Below, piece by piece: positions 5,834-13,522 of a stretch of 19,585 nucleotides of DNA. The notes under the pieces were generated by a model. The model searched no databases, was not told where the DNA came from, and saw only the letters and a list, made by a program, of their open reading frames with translations. The stretch spans positions 1 through 19,585 of the forward strand of contig LJUY01000053.1 in assembly GCA_001304015.1 (NCBI GenBank). Reading direction: 5' to 3'. The position numbers and the translations under genes were made by a program. Positions within the stretch are counted from its first letter, which is position 1. Every line of letters begins with the position of its first letter. The stretch is from a candidate division Zixibacteria bacterium SM23_81. Its GTDB lineage: Bacteria > SM23-81.

Positions 5834-7855
5834 ATGAAAAAACTCGCACTCTCCTTGTCGCTCTTGATCGCCTGGTCTCTTATCGCGACCTGCGGGGTCT
5901 GGGCTGAGGGCTTTGGCACTCCCACCATGGATGGAATCCCCGACGGCGTCTACGGAGCCTCGGAGGCCTCCGATCCGAACACAGATGGCGGGGGCAATGA
6001 TAACATGGATCTGCTGAATTTGTATGTCTGCAACGATGCCACCTACTGGTACTTCTGTTTTACCATCGACGACGATATCGGCGCCACCAATTGGGGCAAA
6101 TACGTCATCTACATCGATGTTGACGGGATGACGGGCTCGGGAGCCACTTCCGACGCCTGGACCCGGTCGGTCACCAGCACCGACCCGCACCTGCCTGAGT
6201 ATGGCCTTTACAGCTGGGTCGACAGCCCCCCCTACGATCCCAACCACACCCAGTTTTGGATTTATAGTGGTGGCTGGTCCATGTCCGGTGGCGTGGACGC
6301 CGCAGCGCTCAATGCAGCAGTACCCTCGGGGATCGAATGGAAGCTCGATAAGAGCCGCATCGGCAGTCCCGACTCTCTTTGGTGCGAGGTGTGGTCCACC
6401 GGCGGCGGCGACAGTGACAACGCCCGGGACACCTCAAACGACCCGCCCGACGACTGGAATGGCCCCGAAGGTGTATGGGACTCTTTGGCAGTCATCGACC
6501 TCTCCACCTTGGTCCATTACGTCACCGGCGCAGACACCTCCAAGCCGCAAGTGCTGGGAGCTATTGCCACGGATTCAACACATGTGGACGTGACCTTCAA
6601 CGAGGCCATGGACACCACATCGGCGACCGATCCCAGCAACTACAGTATCTTCTTTGAGGGGAAACAGGAATCCTTGACGGTGACGGGAGCCGACATGCTG
6701 GTCCCCAACATAGTTCAGCTGACCACAGATCAGCAAACCCCTGGCGTCTTCTATTATCTGGAGGTCAGCTCGGCGGTCACCGATCTGGCAGCCAATGGTG
6801 TGGATCCCTTCCACAGCTTCTCAAATTTCATAGGATTTGGCGTGGCCCAAGTGACTTTTATTGTGGCCGATACAGCGGACAACAACTTCTCCGACGGTTA
6901 CAAATTCAAGGGCAGCTGGGACACCAACCAGCCCCATGCCTACGATCCCAGCTGGGGCCTTGGTCAGCTCTACGACATGTACGACGACGGCACTAATGGT
7001 GATGACGTGCCTGGCGATCACATCTGGAAGCGTACCCTGCAGCTGGTGATAGATGGGGGGGCCAATAACTGGGAATGGGGCGTCACCACCCTGGCTGGAG
7101 ACTGGATTGATGGAAACTGGCAGTTCATGGTGGTGGACATTTCCCCTCAGTCCCTGACATACATTCCTCCAGCCTTGACGGAGCAGGACGTTGCCGTGGT
7201 CTTCTCCGTGGACATGAGTGCCGAGACGGTGATTATGCCTGTAATCATCTCTGGAGATACCGAACCTTTAAACTGGGATTGGTCCGTGAACAATCCCGAC
7301 ACCCTCAACGACGAGGGCGTCAACGGCGATGTGGCGGCGGGAGACGACATCTGGAGCATCACCCTGGTCTTCCCTCTCGGTACTCGTAAGCGAGTTGAGT
7401 ACAAATTCGGCAACGGCGGCGCCGACAACGATCTTCCTTTCGGCGTGAACAGAATCTTCTTCATCGACGACGTCAACCACTCTGTTGCCAATCCCCAGGT
7501 TCTTCCCGCAGACACCTTTGGGATCCTCACGGGCGTCGAGCCGCAAAATCATATAGGAGGCATGCACCCCAAGGGATTCGCCCTGCTTCCCAACTACCCC
7601 AACCCCTTCAATCCAGAGACGGTCATCGGCTATCGCCTGAATCTGGAGGAGCCGACCCACGTGAGCTTGATGGTGTTCAACCTTCTGGGACAACAGGTGC
7701 GCACCCTCATGTCCTCCGGCCAGAGCTCTGGAGAATACCAAGTCATCTGGGATGGCCGAGACGATGCGGGGATCCCCTTGGCCAGTGGAGTCTACTTCCT
7801 GAGGCTGCAGGTGGGAACCGCTGGACAGACCCGGAAGATGGTGTTGACGCGATAG
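5834..7855 (+). CDS. Secreted multi-domain protein with type IX sorting domain
   Basis: This is a 673-residue exported protein. The ATG at 5834 has AGGGAGGAG just upstream and begins a clear signal peptide (MKKLALSLSLLIAWSLIATCGVWA). Domains in order: a CBM9/DOMON-like beta-sandwich (about 25-230, from MDGIPDGVYG); a bacterial Ig-like (SbsA-type) domain (about 237-335, VDVTFNEAMD...SSAVTDLAANG); two beta-sandwich repeats (about 338-435 and 452-549) with the acidic signature DDGTNGDDVPGDHIWKRTL, resembling starch-binding or choice-of-anchor-X-like modules; and a type IX secretion C-terminal domain (about 578-673, NYPNPFNPETVIGYRL, GQQVRTL, ASGVYFLRLQ, ending KMVLTR). It lies upstream of sugar-type ABC permeases and probably binds a glycan at the surface. 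No catalytic motif is seen. Its Ig and C-terminal domains are paralogous to those of the gene at 11866. Confidence 0.8.
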   Translation: MKKLALSLSLLIAWSLIATCGVWAEGFGTPTMDGIPDGVYGASEASDPNTDGGGNDNMDLLNLYVCNDATYWYFCFTIDDDIGATNWGKYVIYIDVDGMTGSGATSDAWTRSVTSTDPHLPEYGLYSWVDSPPYDPNHTQFWIYSGGWSMSGGVDAAALNAAVPSGIEWKLDKSRIGSPDSLWCEVWSTGGGDSDNARDTSNDPPDDWNGPEGVWDSLAVIDLSTLVHYVTGADTSKPQVLGAIATDSTHVDVTFNEAMDTTSATDPSNYSIFFEGKQESLTVTGADMLVPNIVQLTTDQQTPGVFYYLEVSSAVTDLAANGVDPFHSFSNFIGFGVAQVTFIVADTADNNFSDGYKFKGSWDTNQPHAYDPSWGLGQLYDMYDDGTNGDDVPGDHIWKRTLQLVIDGGANNWEWGVTTLAGDWIDGNWQFMVVDISPQSLTYIPPALTEQDVAVVFSVDMSAETVIMPVIISGDTEPLNWDWSVNNPDTLNDEGVNGDVAAGDDIWSITLVFPLGTRKRVEYKFGNGGADNDLPFGVNRIFFIDDVNHSVANPQVLPADTFGILTGVEPQNHIGGMHPKGFALLPNYPNPFNPETVIGYRLNLEEPTHVSLMVFNLLGQQVRTLMSSGQSSGEYQVIWDGRDDAGIPLASGVYFLRLQVGTAGQTRKMVLTR

Positions 7856-7924
7856 CAATGCGGATGGGATGAAGTTTTTGAGCCCGGAGGTCAGATCGAG
7901 GATTAATCCTGGGTAACAGCTGTT

Positions 7925-7998
7925 GAAGCTAGAAGCTCGTTTATGGGTGGAGCGGTTGGTATAGAAGCCAGAAACTGGAAGCTTGATGCAAGATCAGC
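7925..7998 (+). repeat. Heptamer array, GAAGCTN-type, left arm
   Basis: Two units (GAAGCTA, GAAGCTC) lie at 7925-7938. After a break, five further consecutive units each begin with GA (starts at 7964, 7971, 7978, 7985 and 7992; GAAGCCA and GAAGCTT are typical). Together with the inverted array at 8024-8101 it occupies most of the 7856-8110 gap upstream of the first ABC permease gene. Nothing else is evident in that gap: no RNA gene, no clear terminator. Confidence 0.6.
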
Positions 7999-8023
7999 TC
8001 TATCTCTCTTACTTTTTCGTTGC

Positions 8024-8101
8024 CTTCAAGTTGCCAGACTCTAGCCTCCAGCTTCCTGACAAGCATCCACAACCTTAAACCAGCTTCCAGCTTCTTTCAG
8101 T
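8024..8101 (-). repeat. Heptamer array, GAAGCTN-type, right arm
   Basis: On the plus strand five consecutive units end in AG or TG (starts at 8024, 8031, 8038, 8045 and 8052; for example TTGCCAG and CCTCCAG). Two identical CAGCTTC units and a degenerate one follow at 8081-8101. On the minus strand these read GAAGCTG, the same family as 7925-7998, so the two arms form an imperfect inverted repeat ending ten bases before the permease start. Confidence 0.6.
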
Positions 8102-8110
8102 TATAAGGCC

Positions 8111-9025
8111 ATGACCAAAACAGTTCGCGACAACCTGGTGGCCTATGCTTTTCTGGCCCCATTTCTGGCCGTCTTTTTGACTTTTTTGTTTTACCCCATT
8201 TTTTACTCGCTCTATCTCAGCTTTCATCGGGTAACAGACCTCTACGACGTCTTCGGTAAGATGAGGTTCGTGGGGTTGGACAACTTCGTCCAACTGATCC
8301 ATGACGGCCAGCTGTGGTGGTCCCTGCTGATGACCCTCTACTACGCCGCCCTTGTCATCCCGTTAGGGATCGCCGTCTCCCTGGCCTTAGCTCTCTTGTT
8401 GAACAACCGCCTTCCTTTCCGTTCTCTCTTCCGAAGCGCCTACTTCATGCCCTATGTGCTAGACATGTTCGTAGTGGGTGTGGTTTGGGTTTTGATTTAC
8501 AGCCCCCATTTCGGGGTATTGAATAGACTTCTGCTGCTCTTTGACATCGATGTATTTCTGGAGAAGGGATTTCTGGGGCATCCCCTGAGTGCCATGCCGG
8601 CGGTGGCCGTGGCCAACGTATTGAAAAGCTCTGGTTTTGGCATGGTGCTCTATCTGGCAGCCATGGCCAACATCTCGCCCTCCCTGTATGAGGCGGCGGC
8701 CATGGACGGCGCCGATGGATGGCAACGATTCCGGGCCATCACCTTTCCTCTCCTCAAGCCCGTCACTCTGTTCATGGTGATCATTGGAGTTATCGCTGCC
8801 TTAAATGCCTTTGCCGAGATCTACGCCATGACCGAGGGCGGACCTAACGTGGAGGTCAGGGGTAGGGCTCTAGGAGCTACATGGGTAACCGGGTACTATC
8901 TGTTCAGGACCTTTTACGTGAGCCTCAAGTTGGGATATGCAGCGGCCATCTCCTATGTGCTCCTGATACTCACCTTGATCATCTCGGTGGTAAACATGCG
9001 CCTGTTCCGCACGGAGAGGGCTTAG
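8111..9025 (+). CDS. Sugar-type ABC transporter permease (MalF/UgpA-like)
   Basis: This is a 304-residue inner-membrane permease of the CUT1 type, with about six transmembrane segments (first at roughly 12-35, AYAFLAPFLAVFLTFLFYPIFYSLYLSF). The cytoplasmic EAA loop, which docks onto the ATPase, is seen from about residue 193 as YEAAAMDGADGWQRFRAITF with PLLKPV following. Length is normal for the family. The ATG at 8111 has only a weak TAAGG upstream, but the next permease begins two bases after this stop, so the pair is co-translated. It forms a transporter with the gene at 9028 and the binding lipoprotein at 10597. The sugar specificity cannot be read from the sequence; no ATPase is encoded in the window. 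Confidence 0.92.
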   Translation: MTKTVRDNLVAYAFLAPFLAVFLTFLFYPIFYSLYLSFHRVTDLYDVFGKMRFVGLDNFVQLIHDGQLWWSLLMTLYYAALVIPLGIAVSLALALLLNNRLPFRSLFRSAYFMPYVLDMFVVGVVWVLIYSPHFGVLNRLLLLFDIDVFLEKGFLGHPLSAMPAVAVANVLKSSGFGMVLYLAAMANISPSLYEAAAMDGADGWQRFRAITFPLLKPVTLFMVIIGVIAALNAFAEIYAMTEGGPNVEVRGRALGATWVTGYYLFRTFYVSLKLGYAAAISYVLLILTLIISVVNMRLFRTERA

Positions 9026-9027
9026 TC

Positions 9028-9882
9028 GTGATATCCCAAAACACAAATCGTCGGCCGCAGCGCCCTTTGCCTCCTCAACTGCAAGCCACGCTCCTTTACC
9101 TGGGATTGATCCTGGGGGCCATCGTGGTGCTGTTTCCCTTCTTCTGGATGCTGACCACGGCCCTGAAACAGCCCGGGCAGGCTTACAGTTTAGACCTCTT
9201 GCCCGCCGAGCCCACGCTGGATAATTTCGGACGCATCTTGCGTGATTACGGCTTCGCCCGATATTTTATGAACAGCATCATCGTGGCCACCAGCGCTGCT
9301 TTCCTGGCCACCTTGTTCGCCGCCCTGGCTGCTTATGCCTTCGCCAAGAAGGATTTCCTTCTCAAGAACCAGCTGTTCTTGTTCCTGCTGGCCTCTCTGA
9401 TGATCCCCGGGATGATGTATATGGTGCCCCAATTCGCCATCATCAGCCGCCTGGGCCTCATGAACACGCGCACGGCTATGGTCTTGCCGCATCTCGCCAA
9501 CGTCTTCGGCCTGTTCTTGATGAAGCAGTTCATGGAGACCATTCCGGGTTCACTCATCGACTCCTCGCGCATCGACGGCGCTTCTGAGCTGCAGGTCTTT
9601 CGATCCATCATCGTCCCGTTGTCGTTGCCCATCATCGCCACCCTCTTTTTGTTGACATTCCAGTTCCACTGGGGAAACTTCTTATGGCAGCTCATCGTCA
9701 CCAACAAGGAGTCTCTGTACACCGTGCCCGTGGGCTTGGCTATGTTTCGCGATGCTCATGAGGAGCTAGTGACCCTGAAGATGGCCGGAGCTGCCATCTC
9801 CATTATTCCCATAGGGGTGCTGTTCTTCTTCACACAGAGGTTGTTTATTGAGGGCATGACGAGAGGCGCAGTGAAGGGTTAG
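9028..9882 (+). CDS. Sugar-type ABC transporter permease (MalG/UgpE-like)
   Basis: This is a 284-residue inner-membrane permease, the usual partner of a MalF-like subunit. The first membrane segment (about 18-40) ends in FPFFWMLTTALK, a typical MalG-type N-terminus, and the EAA-type loop appears from about residue 177 as DSSRIDGASELQVFRSIIVPL. The start is GTG at 9028, two bases after the upstream stop, with GGAGAGGG nearby inside the preceding gene. A longer in-frame extension to 8881 lies within the upstream gene and would add no family sequence, so I reject it. Downstream, the expected binding-protein gene is separated by a decayed RAYT element. Confidence 0.92.
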   Translation: MISQNTNRRPQRPLPPQLQATLLYLGLILGAIVVLFPFFWMLTTALKQPGQAYSLDLLPAEPTLDNFGRILRDYGFARYFMNSIIVATSAAFLATLFAALAAYAFAKKDFLLKNQLFLFLLASLMIPGMMYMVPQFAIISRLGLMNTRTAMVLPHLANVFGLFLMKQFMETIPGSLIDSSRIDGASELQVFRSIIVPLSLPIIATLFLLTFQFHWGNFLWQLIVTNKESLYTVPVGLAMFRDAHEELVTLKMAGAAISIIPIGVLFFFTQRLFIEGMTRGAVKG

Positions 9883-9965
9883 TGAAAAGATTCATTGCAA
9901 ATATCAAATTGAAAAAATAACAGTCACAACAGCCAAGGGATATTTGACCTCTGAGAACAAACACC

Positions 9966-9990
9966 GTAGGAGGCATCTCCCGATGCCGAT
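9966..9990 (+). repeat. Left REP hairpin, overlapping RAYT ribosome binding site and start
   Basis: The repeat is GTAGGAGG, stem GGCATC (9972-9977), loop TCCC, stem GATGCC (9982-9987), then GAT. The AGGAGG at 9968-9973 is a perfect Shine-Dalgarno for the ATG at 9983-9985. In RNA that AUG would pair with CAU of the 5' stem arm, so folding should hide the start codon. Confidence 0.75.
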
Positions 9991-10473
9991 ATCCCCGAAA
10001 AGGGAAATCCCCAATAAAGGCCATAGACAACTGCGAAAGCACCGGCATTCTCAAAGAGATCATTTTTATTTCGTCACCACGTGCATTTTCAACAAACAAA
10101 AGCTATTTGTGACAAAGCTTGCAGCACAGGTCGTATTTGACACCATCGATTGGCTGGAAAGGGAAAAACGCATAAGTTGTTATTTTGCCATTTTGATGCC
10201 AGATCATCTTCACCTTATCTTTCAGCTTCTTGGTGAGAAGAGCCTTTCCGAGGTGATGAAGAGCTTAAAAGGATTCACTGGAAGGAAGTTAAAAGGTCAT
10301 ATGGGATTAAGTACGCCAGTCTGGCAGAATCAGTTCTATGATCACCTCATACATGAAGACGAAGACCTGATTGATATCATGACATTTGCTTCTATAATCC
10401 AGTTCGCGCGGGCTTTGTAACAGACCCTTTTGATTATCCATACTGGAAGAGCAAATTCGATCTAGGCAAATAG
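9983..10473 (+). pseudogene. REP-associated tyrosine transposase (RAYT, Y1/IS200-like), frameshifted
   Basis: The gene encodes a Y1-type HUH single-strand transposase. HFYFVTTCIFN lies near the N-terminus, the metal-binding HUH motif is MPDHLHLIF, and the nucleophilic tyrosine should be in VWQNQFYDHLI. The original frame (from ATG 9983) ends at 10420, but the conserved family C-terminus NPVRAGFVTDPFDYPYW is intact in the next frame and ends at the TAG at 10471-10473. A single-base deletion between about 10376 and 10392 explains this. No slippery heptamer is present, so a programmed shift is unlikely; a sequencing error is possible. The reconstructed protein is about 163 residues, normal for RAYTs. 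The ATG at 9983 is preferred over a TTG at 9944 because of the perfect AGGAGG, itself part of the left REP. Confidence 0.8.
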
Positions 10474-10499
10474 CTACTGGTTTTACCTCTAATATCTGA

Positions 10500-10524
10500 A
10501 TCGGGGTCAGGAGACCCCTCCTAC
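10500..10524 (-). repeat. Right REP hairpin, inverted
   Basis: Read on the minus strand it is GTAGGAGG, stem GGGGTC, loop TCCT, stem GACCCC, then GAT. It differs from the left REP in both stem arms by paired (compensatory) changes, so the hairpin is preserved while the stem sequence is not. It lies 27 bases beyond the restored RAYT stop and 72 bases before the solute-binding-protein gene. Confidence 0.75.
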
Positions 10525-10596
10525 AAAAGATATTCGGGAACGAGTTCAAGCAGATCGGTTTGCTTATATGAAAATCGTGCACGCTAAGAGGAAGCA

Positions 10597-11844
10597 ATGA
10601 AAAATTTACAATTTACAATGAGTCTCTTCCTCATCCTCGCAGCCCTCAGCCTCTCCTGCGGAGGCGGCCAAAAGGAGGAGGGTCCCATCACTCTGACCAT
10701 CTGGCAAACTTACAACGACGAGGAAAATGCCCTGTTCCAGGAACTGGTGGCTGAATATCAAGCTACCCATGCAGATGTGACCATCCAGGACACCCGTCTG
10801 CCGTTCATGGGCGCAGAGCCCAAGATCCTCACCGCTTTGGCCACCCGCACCACTCCGGACATCGCCCGGGTAGACGGCTCTTTCGTGCCCAAACTGGCCA
10901 CGCGCAATGCGTTGATGAATCTGGACGACCTGGGCATGGCTGACATAAAGGACGATCTGCTTCCCGTGGCCCTGAGCAGCTGTTTAGCAAACGGCGTCAT
11001 CTATGCCATGCCGGAGCAGGTCAACGGATTGTGCCTGTTCTACAACAAAGCCCTCTTCCGTGCAGCGGGACTTGATCCAGAACGTCCACCCCGCACCTGG
11101 GAGGAATTTATCGCCTTTGGAAAAAAGCTCACCGACCGACAGAAGGGGATTTTCGGCTTTGGAATGCGCAATTCCCTATGGTGGACTTTTCCCTTCTTCA
11201 ACACCTTCGGGGCACCCTTCCTCAGCGAGGACGGAACCCGATGTGTTCTCAACGGCGAGAAAGGAGTGCAGGCCTTCCAGCTGAAGGTGGACCTGTATCG
11301 CAAATACAAGATCGAGGGGGGTGGCTGGAGGGCTGGCGGGATTCGTGATGACATGGGTTTTCAAAATGGCAAATACGCCATGGTCTTCAGCGGTCCATGG
11401 GCCGTTAAGGGCCTCCAGGCTGCGGGCATCGACTTCGGGGTTGGCCTTATTCCCGAGGGGCCAGCGGGGACCTCCACCAACGTGGGCGGAAACGATCTGG
11501 TCATCTTCCGCAGCTGCCAGCATCCAGATAAGGCTTTGAATTTTCTAAAGTTCATGGCCAGCGAGGCCGTCCAGGCCAGGTGGTGCAACGAGCTGGGCCA
11601 GATCCCTGTGAATATAAAGGCTGAGAAACTCTTGGATTTTGAACAACACCCTTACCTCAAGGTTTTCGTGGAGCAGATGAAGACGGCCATCCCCAGGCCA
11701 TCCATCCCCGACTACGACGAGCTGGAAAACATCATGAATCCAGAGATGCAGGCCGCCCTGGACGGCACCAAATCCGTGCAAAAAGCCCTGGATGACGCCG
11801 TCAGGCGCATCAACCAGGAAGTGCTGGGGAAATCCGGCTCATAA
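10597..11844 (+). CDS. Extracellular sugar-binding lipoprotein of an ABC transporter
   Basis: This is a 415-residue family-1 solute-binding protein. The signal peptide ends in a lipobox-like LSLSC with Cys21 as the likely lipid anchor, followed by GGGQKEEG. The mature part starts with the typical ITLTIWQTYNDEENALFQELVAEYQ, continues with a PDIARVDGSFVPKLA hinge-type segment and LCLFYNKALFRAAGLDPERPPRTWEEF, and later has a GKYAMVFSGPWAV block and FLKFMASEAVQARW. This is the order seen in maltose/glycerol-phosphate-type binding proteins. Length is typical. AGAGGAAG lies just before the ATG. It belongs with the two permeases upstream, from which it is now separated by the RAYT element; a read-through transcript or a separate promoter in 10525-10596 would be needed. 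The ligand cannot be named from sequence. Confidence 0.92.
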   Translation: MKNLQFTMSLFLILAALSLSCGGGQKEEGPITLTIWQTYNDEENALFQELVAEYQATHADVTIQDTRLPFMGAEPKILTALATRTTPDIARVDGSFVPKLATRNALMNLDDLGMADIKDDLLPVALSSCLANGVIYAMPEQVNGLCLFYNKALFRAAGLDPERPPRTWEEFIAFGKKLTDRQKGIFGFGMRNSLWWTFPFFNTFGAPFLSEDGTRCVLNGEKGVQAFQLKVDLYRKYKIEGGGWRAGGIRDDMGFQNGKYAMVFSGPWAVKGLQAAGIDFGVGLIPEGPAGTSTNVGGNDLVIFRSCQHPDKALNFLKFMASEAVQARWCNELGQIPVNIKAEKLLDFEQHPYLKVFVEQMKTAIPRPSIPDYDELENIMNPEMQAALDGTKSVQKALDDAVRRINQEVLGKSGS

Positions 11845-11865
11845 AGGAATGAAAGGTCCTAACTG

Positions 11866-13476
11866 TTGAAAACGTGGAGCTCCAGTTGTGCCTTTATTCT
11901 TATGAGCATTCTATTGGCTCGGCCCCTCTGGCCCCAGGAGTACGGCAAGCCCATTCTTGTGGACGGGGTGAATGACTTCGACGATCCCGAGACCTCTGAG
12001 GAGGACGAGTACCTGCTGGCCATCGACGATGGACATGACCCGGGCACCGAGGAGCTAGCCCCCATCTGGTCATTGTGGAACAACGGCATCGGCGACGCCC
12101 CCGTCGAGGACAACTGGAATCGCTGGATTGGACCGGAGGACGACTACAGCGCCAATCCGATGGAGATGAGCAAACTGTACACCACCAACGACCAGCTTTA
12201 TCTCTACATAGGCCTGGTGCACACCGACACCGACGGCCTTCCCGCGCCTGGGGGATTCGGCTACTGGAGCACTCAGATTGGAGTGGTCGTCGACGTGAAT
12301 AGGACTCCTACTGGAGGAAACCAAAGCCAGCTCTCACCCAGTGGCTTCATAGATCCATGGCACAACAATGAGGAGTTCTTCCACGAACATCGCCCCGACT
12401 ATGTCGTCTGGTTCGACCATCACTCCAACGATTTCGAACTGTATCATTGGGATGTGGCGGGCGAGGAGTGGAACGAAATTATCCAGGACTCGGTGGACAG
12501 CTATTATCCCGAATTCGAACTAGGTTTCTTCACCATTTACGGAGACGACGGCATCCCCAATCGGGATGACGGACCCTATTCGGGGCCCGACAAATTCGTG
12601 GAGTTCCAAATTCCCCTGCGAGCTCTGAGTATTGACTACAATGCCATCTTTGTCTATAATAGGGAGACCCAAGATTCCGTTGAAGTTTCGCTGCAGGCAT
12701 GGTGTACCCAACCTGGCCGGGGGGCCTATGACACGGTGCCCACCGACAATCAACTTGGACACTACCCCAGCATGGGCGATTGGTCGGCGGGGCAAGACAA
12801 AACAGACCTGAGCCAGTACGCTGACTACATACTCATGGAGAGCCCGGACACCACCAAGCCGCAGGTGCTGATGGCCGAGGCACAGGACTGGACACATGTT
12901 AACGTGAGCTTCAACGAGGCCATGGACAGCGCTTCATCGGTGAATCCAGCCAACTACTCCATTGCCAACGGAGGCGACTCACTGGTAGTTACGGTAGTCG
13001 AGCGTCTAACCGTCCATAAGGTTCGGCTTACTACGGACACCCAAACCTCCGGTACCCTCTATACTCTGACTGTCAGCTCAGCGGTCACCGACCTGGCGGG
13101 CAATGGCGTGAATCCTTTTTCCAACTCTGCGACCTTCAACGGATTCAGCACAGGCGTAGAGATCCAGAATTGGGCCGAAGGCATTCTTCCAGAGCAATTC
13201 GCTCTGTCTCCCAACTATCCTAATCCTTTCAATCAGGAGACAACCGTCGGCTACCGTTTGAACCTGGCAGAGCGGGTGCCAGTGAGCCTAAATGTGTTCA
13301 ATCTCCTGGGACAGCGGGTACGCACCTTGGTGTACGCTGTCCAAGGATCTGGCGAATATCAAGTGGTCTGGAATGGCCGGGATGATAAGGGAGGCCCCTT
13401 GGCCAGCGGAGTTTACTTCCTGAGATTGAAAGTGGGACAGGATAGCCAGACCAGAAAGGTACTGCTGACGCGATAG
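11866..13476 (+). CDS. Secreted glycan-binding-like protein with type IX sorting domain
   Basis: This is a 536-residue exported protein. The start is TTG at 11866 (AAAGG upstream); the encoded MKTWSSSCAFILMSILLARPLWPQ is a convincing signal peptide and no better start exists. Residues about 25-325 form one large acidic, aromatic-rich domain (VDGVNDFDDPET, YTTNDQLYLYIGLVHTDTDG, FVEFQIPLRAL, SLQAWCTQPG, YPSMGDWS). It resembles CBM9/DOMON-like sandwich domains and is closely related to the first half of the next gene. Residues about 331-428 are a bacterial Ig-like (SbsA-type) domain. Residues about 443-536 are a type IX C-terminal domain (NYPNPFNQETTVGYRL, GVYFLRLK, ending KVLLTR). The last two domains are paralogous to those of the gene at 5834. 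It follows the binding lipoprotein by 21 bases and is probably co-transcribed. No catalytic site is visible. Confidence 0.8.
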   Translation: MKTWSSSCAFILMSILLARPLWPQEYGKPILVDGVNDFDDPETSEEDEYLLAIDDGHDPGTEELAPIWSLWNNGIGDAPVEDNWNRWIGPEDDYSANPMEMSKLYTTNDQLYLYIGLVHTDTDGLPAPGGFGYWSTQIGVVVDVNRTPTGGNQSQLSPSGFIDPWHNNEEFFHEHRPDYVVWFDHHSNDFELYHWDVAGEEWNEIIQDSVDSYYPEFELGFFTIYGDDGIPNRDDGPYSGPDKFVEFQIPLRALSIDYNAIFVYNRETQDSVEVSLQAWCTQPGRGAYDTVPTDNQLGHYPSMGDWSAGQDKTDLSQYADYILMESPDTTKPQVLMAEAQDWTHVNVSFNEAMDSASSVNPANYSIANGGDSLVVTVVERLTVHKVRLTTDTQTSGTLYTLTVSSAVTDLAGNGVNPFSNSATFNGFSTGVEIQNWAEGILPEQFALSPNYPNPFNQETTVGYRLNLAERVPVSLNVFNLLGQRVRTLVYAVQGSGEYQVVWNGRDDKGGPLASGVYFLRLKVGQDSQTRKVLLTR

Positions 13477-13522
13477 ACAGCCGGCATTTGGGAATAGTCA
13501 TCTCGATTAGAGGATTATACCA

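Larger units (their letters stand above)
9966..10524 (+). mobile_element. REP/RAYT element (REPtron-like), decayed
   Basis: A Y1 transposase-like gene is flanked by two REP-like hairpins in inverted orientation (9966-9990 and 10500-10524). Each starts, read inward, with GTAGGAGG and a six-base-pair stem with a four-base loop, and ends in CGAT. RAYT transposases of E. coli recognise REP hairpins preceded by GTAG, so both architecture and guide sequence fit. The element sits between the second permease and the solute-binding lipoprotein of what should be one operon. Its transposase reading frame is broken near the 3' end, so it is probably no longer self-mobile. No target-site duplication is obvious. 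Confidence 0.75.

Noticed and set aside
7899-7910. Perfect 12-base palindrome AGGATTAATCCT upstream of the permeases
   Set aside because: A few 12-base palindromes are expected by chance in 19.6 kb, and it does not resemble a LacI-type operator; kept only as a note.
8881-9027. 49-codon N-terminal extension of the second permease
   Set aside because: It lies inside the first permease gene and has no permease-like sequence; GTG 9028 gives the usual MalG-type start.
9898-9946. 8-base inverted repeat CAAATATC/GATATTTG before the RAYT element
   Set aside because: Short stem with a 33-base loop in AT-rich sequence; no T run after it, so neither a convincing terminator nor an element end.
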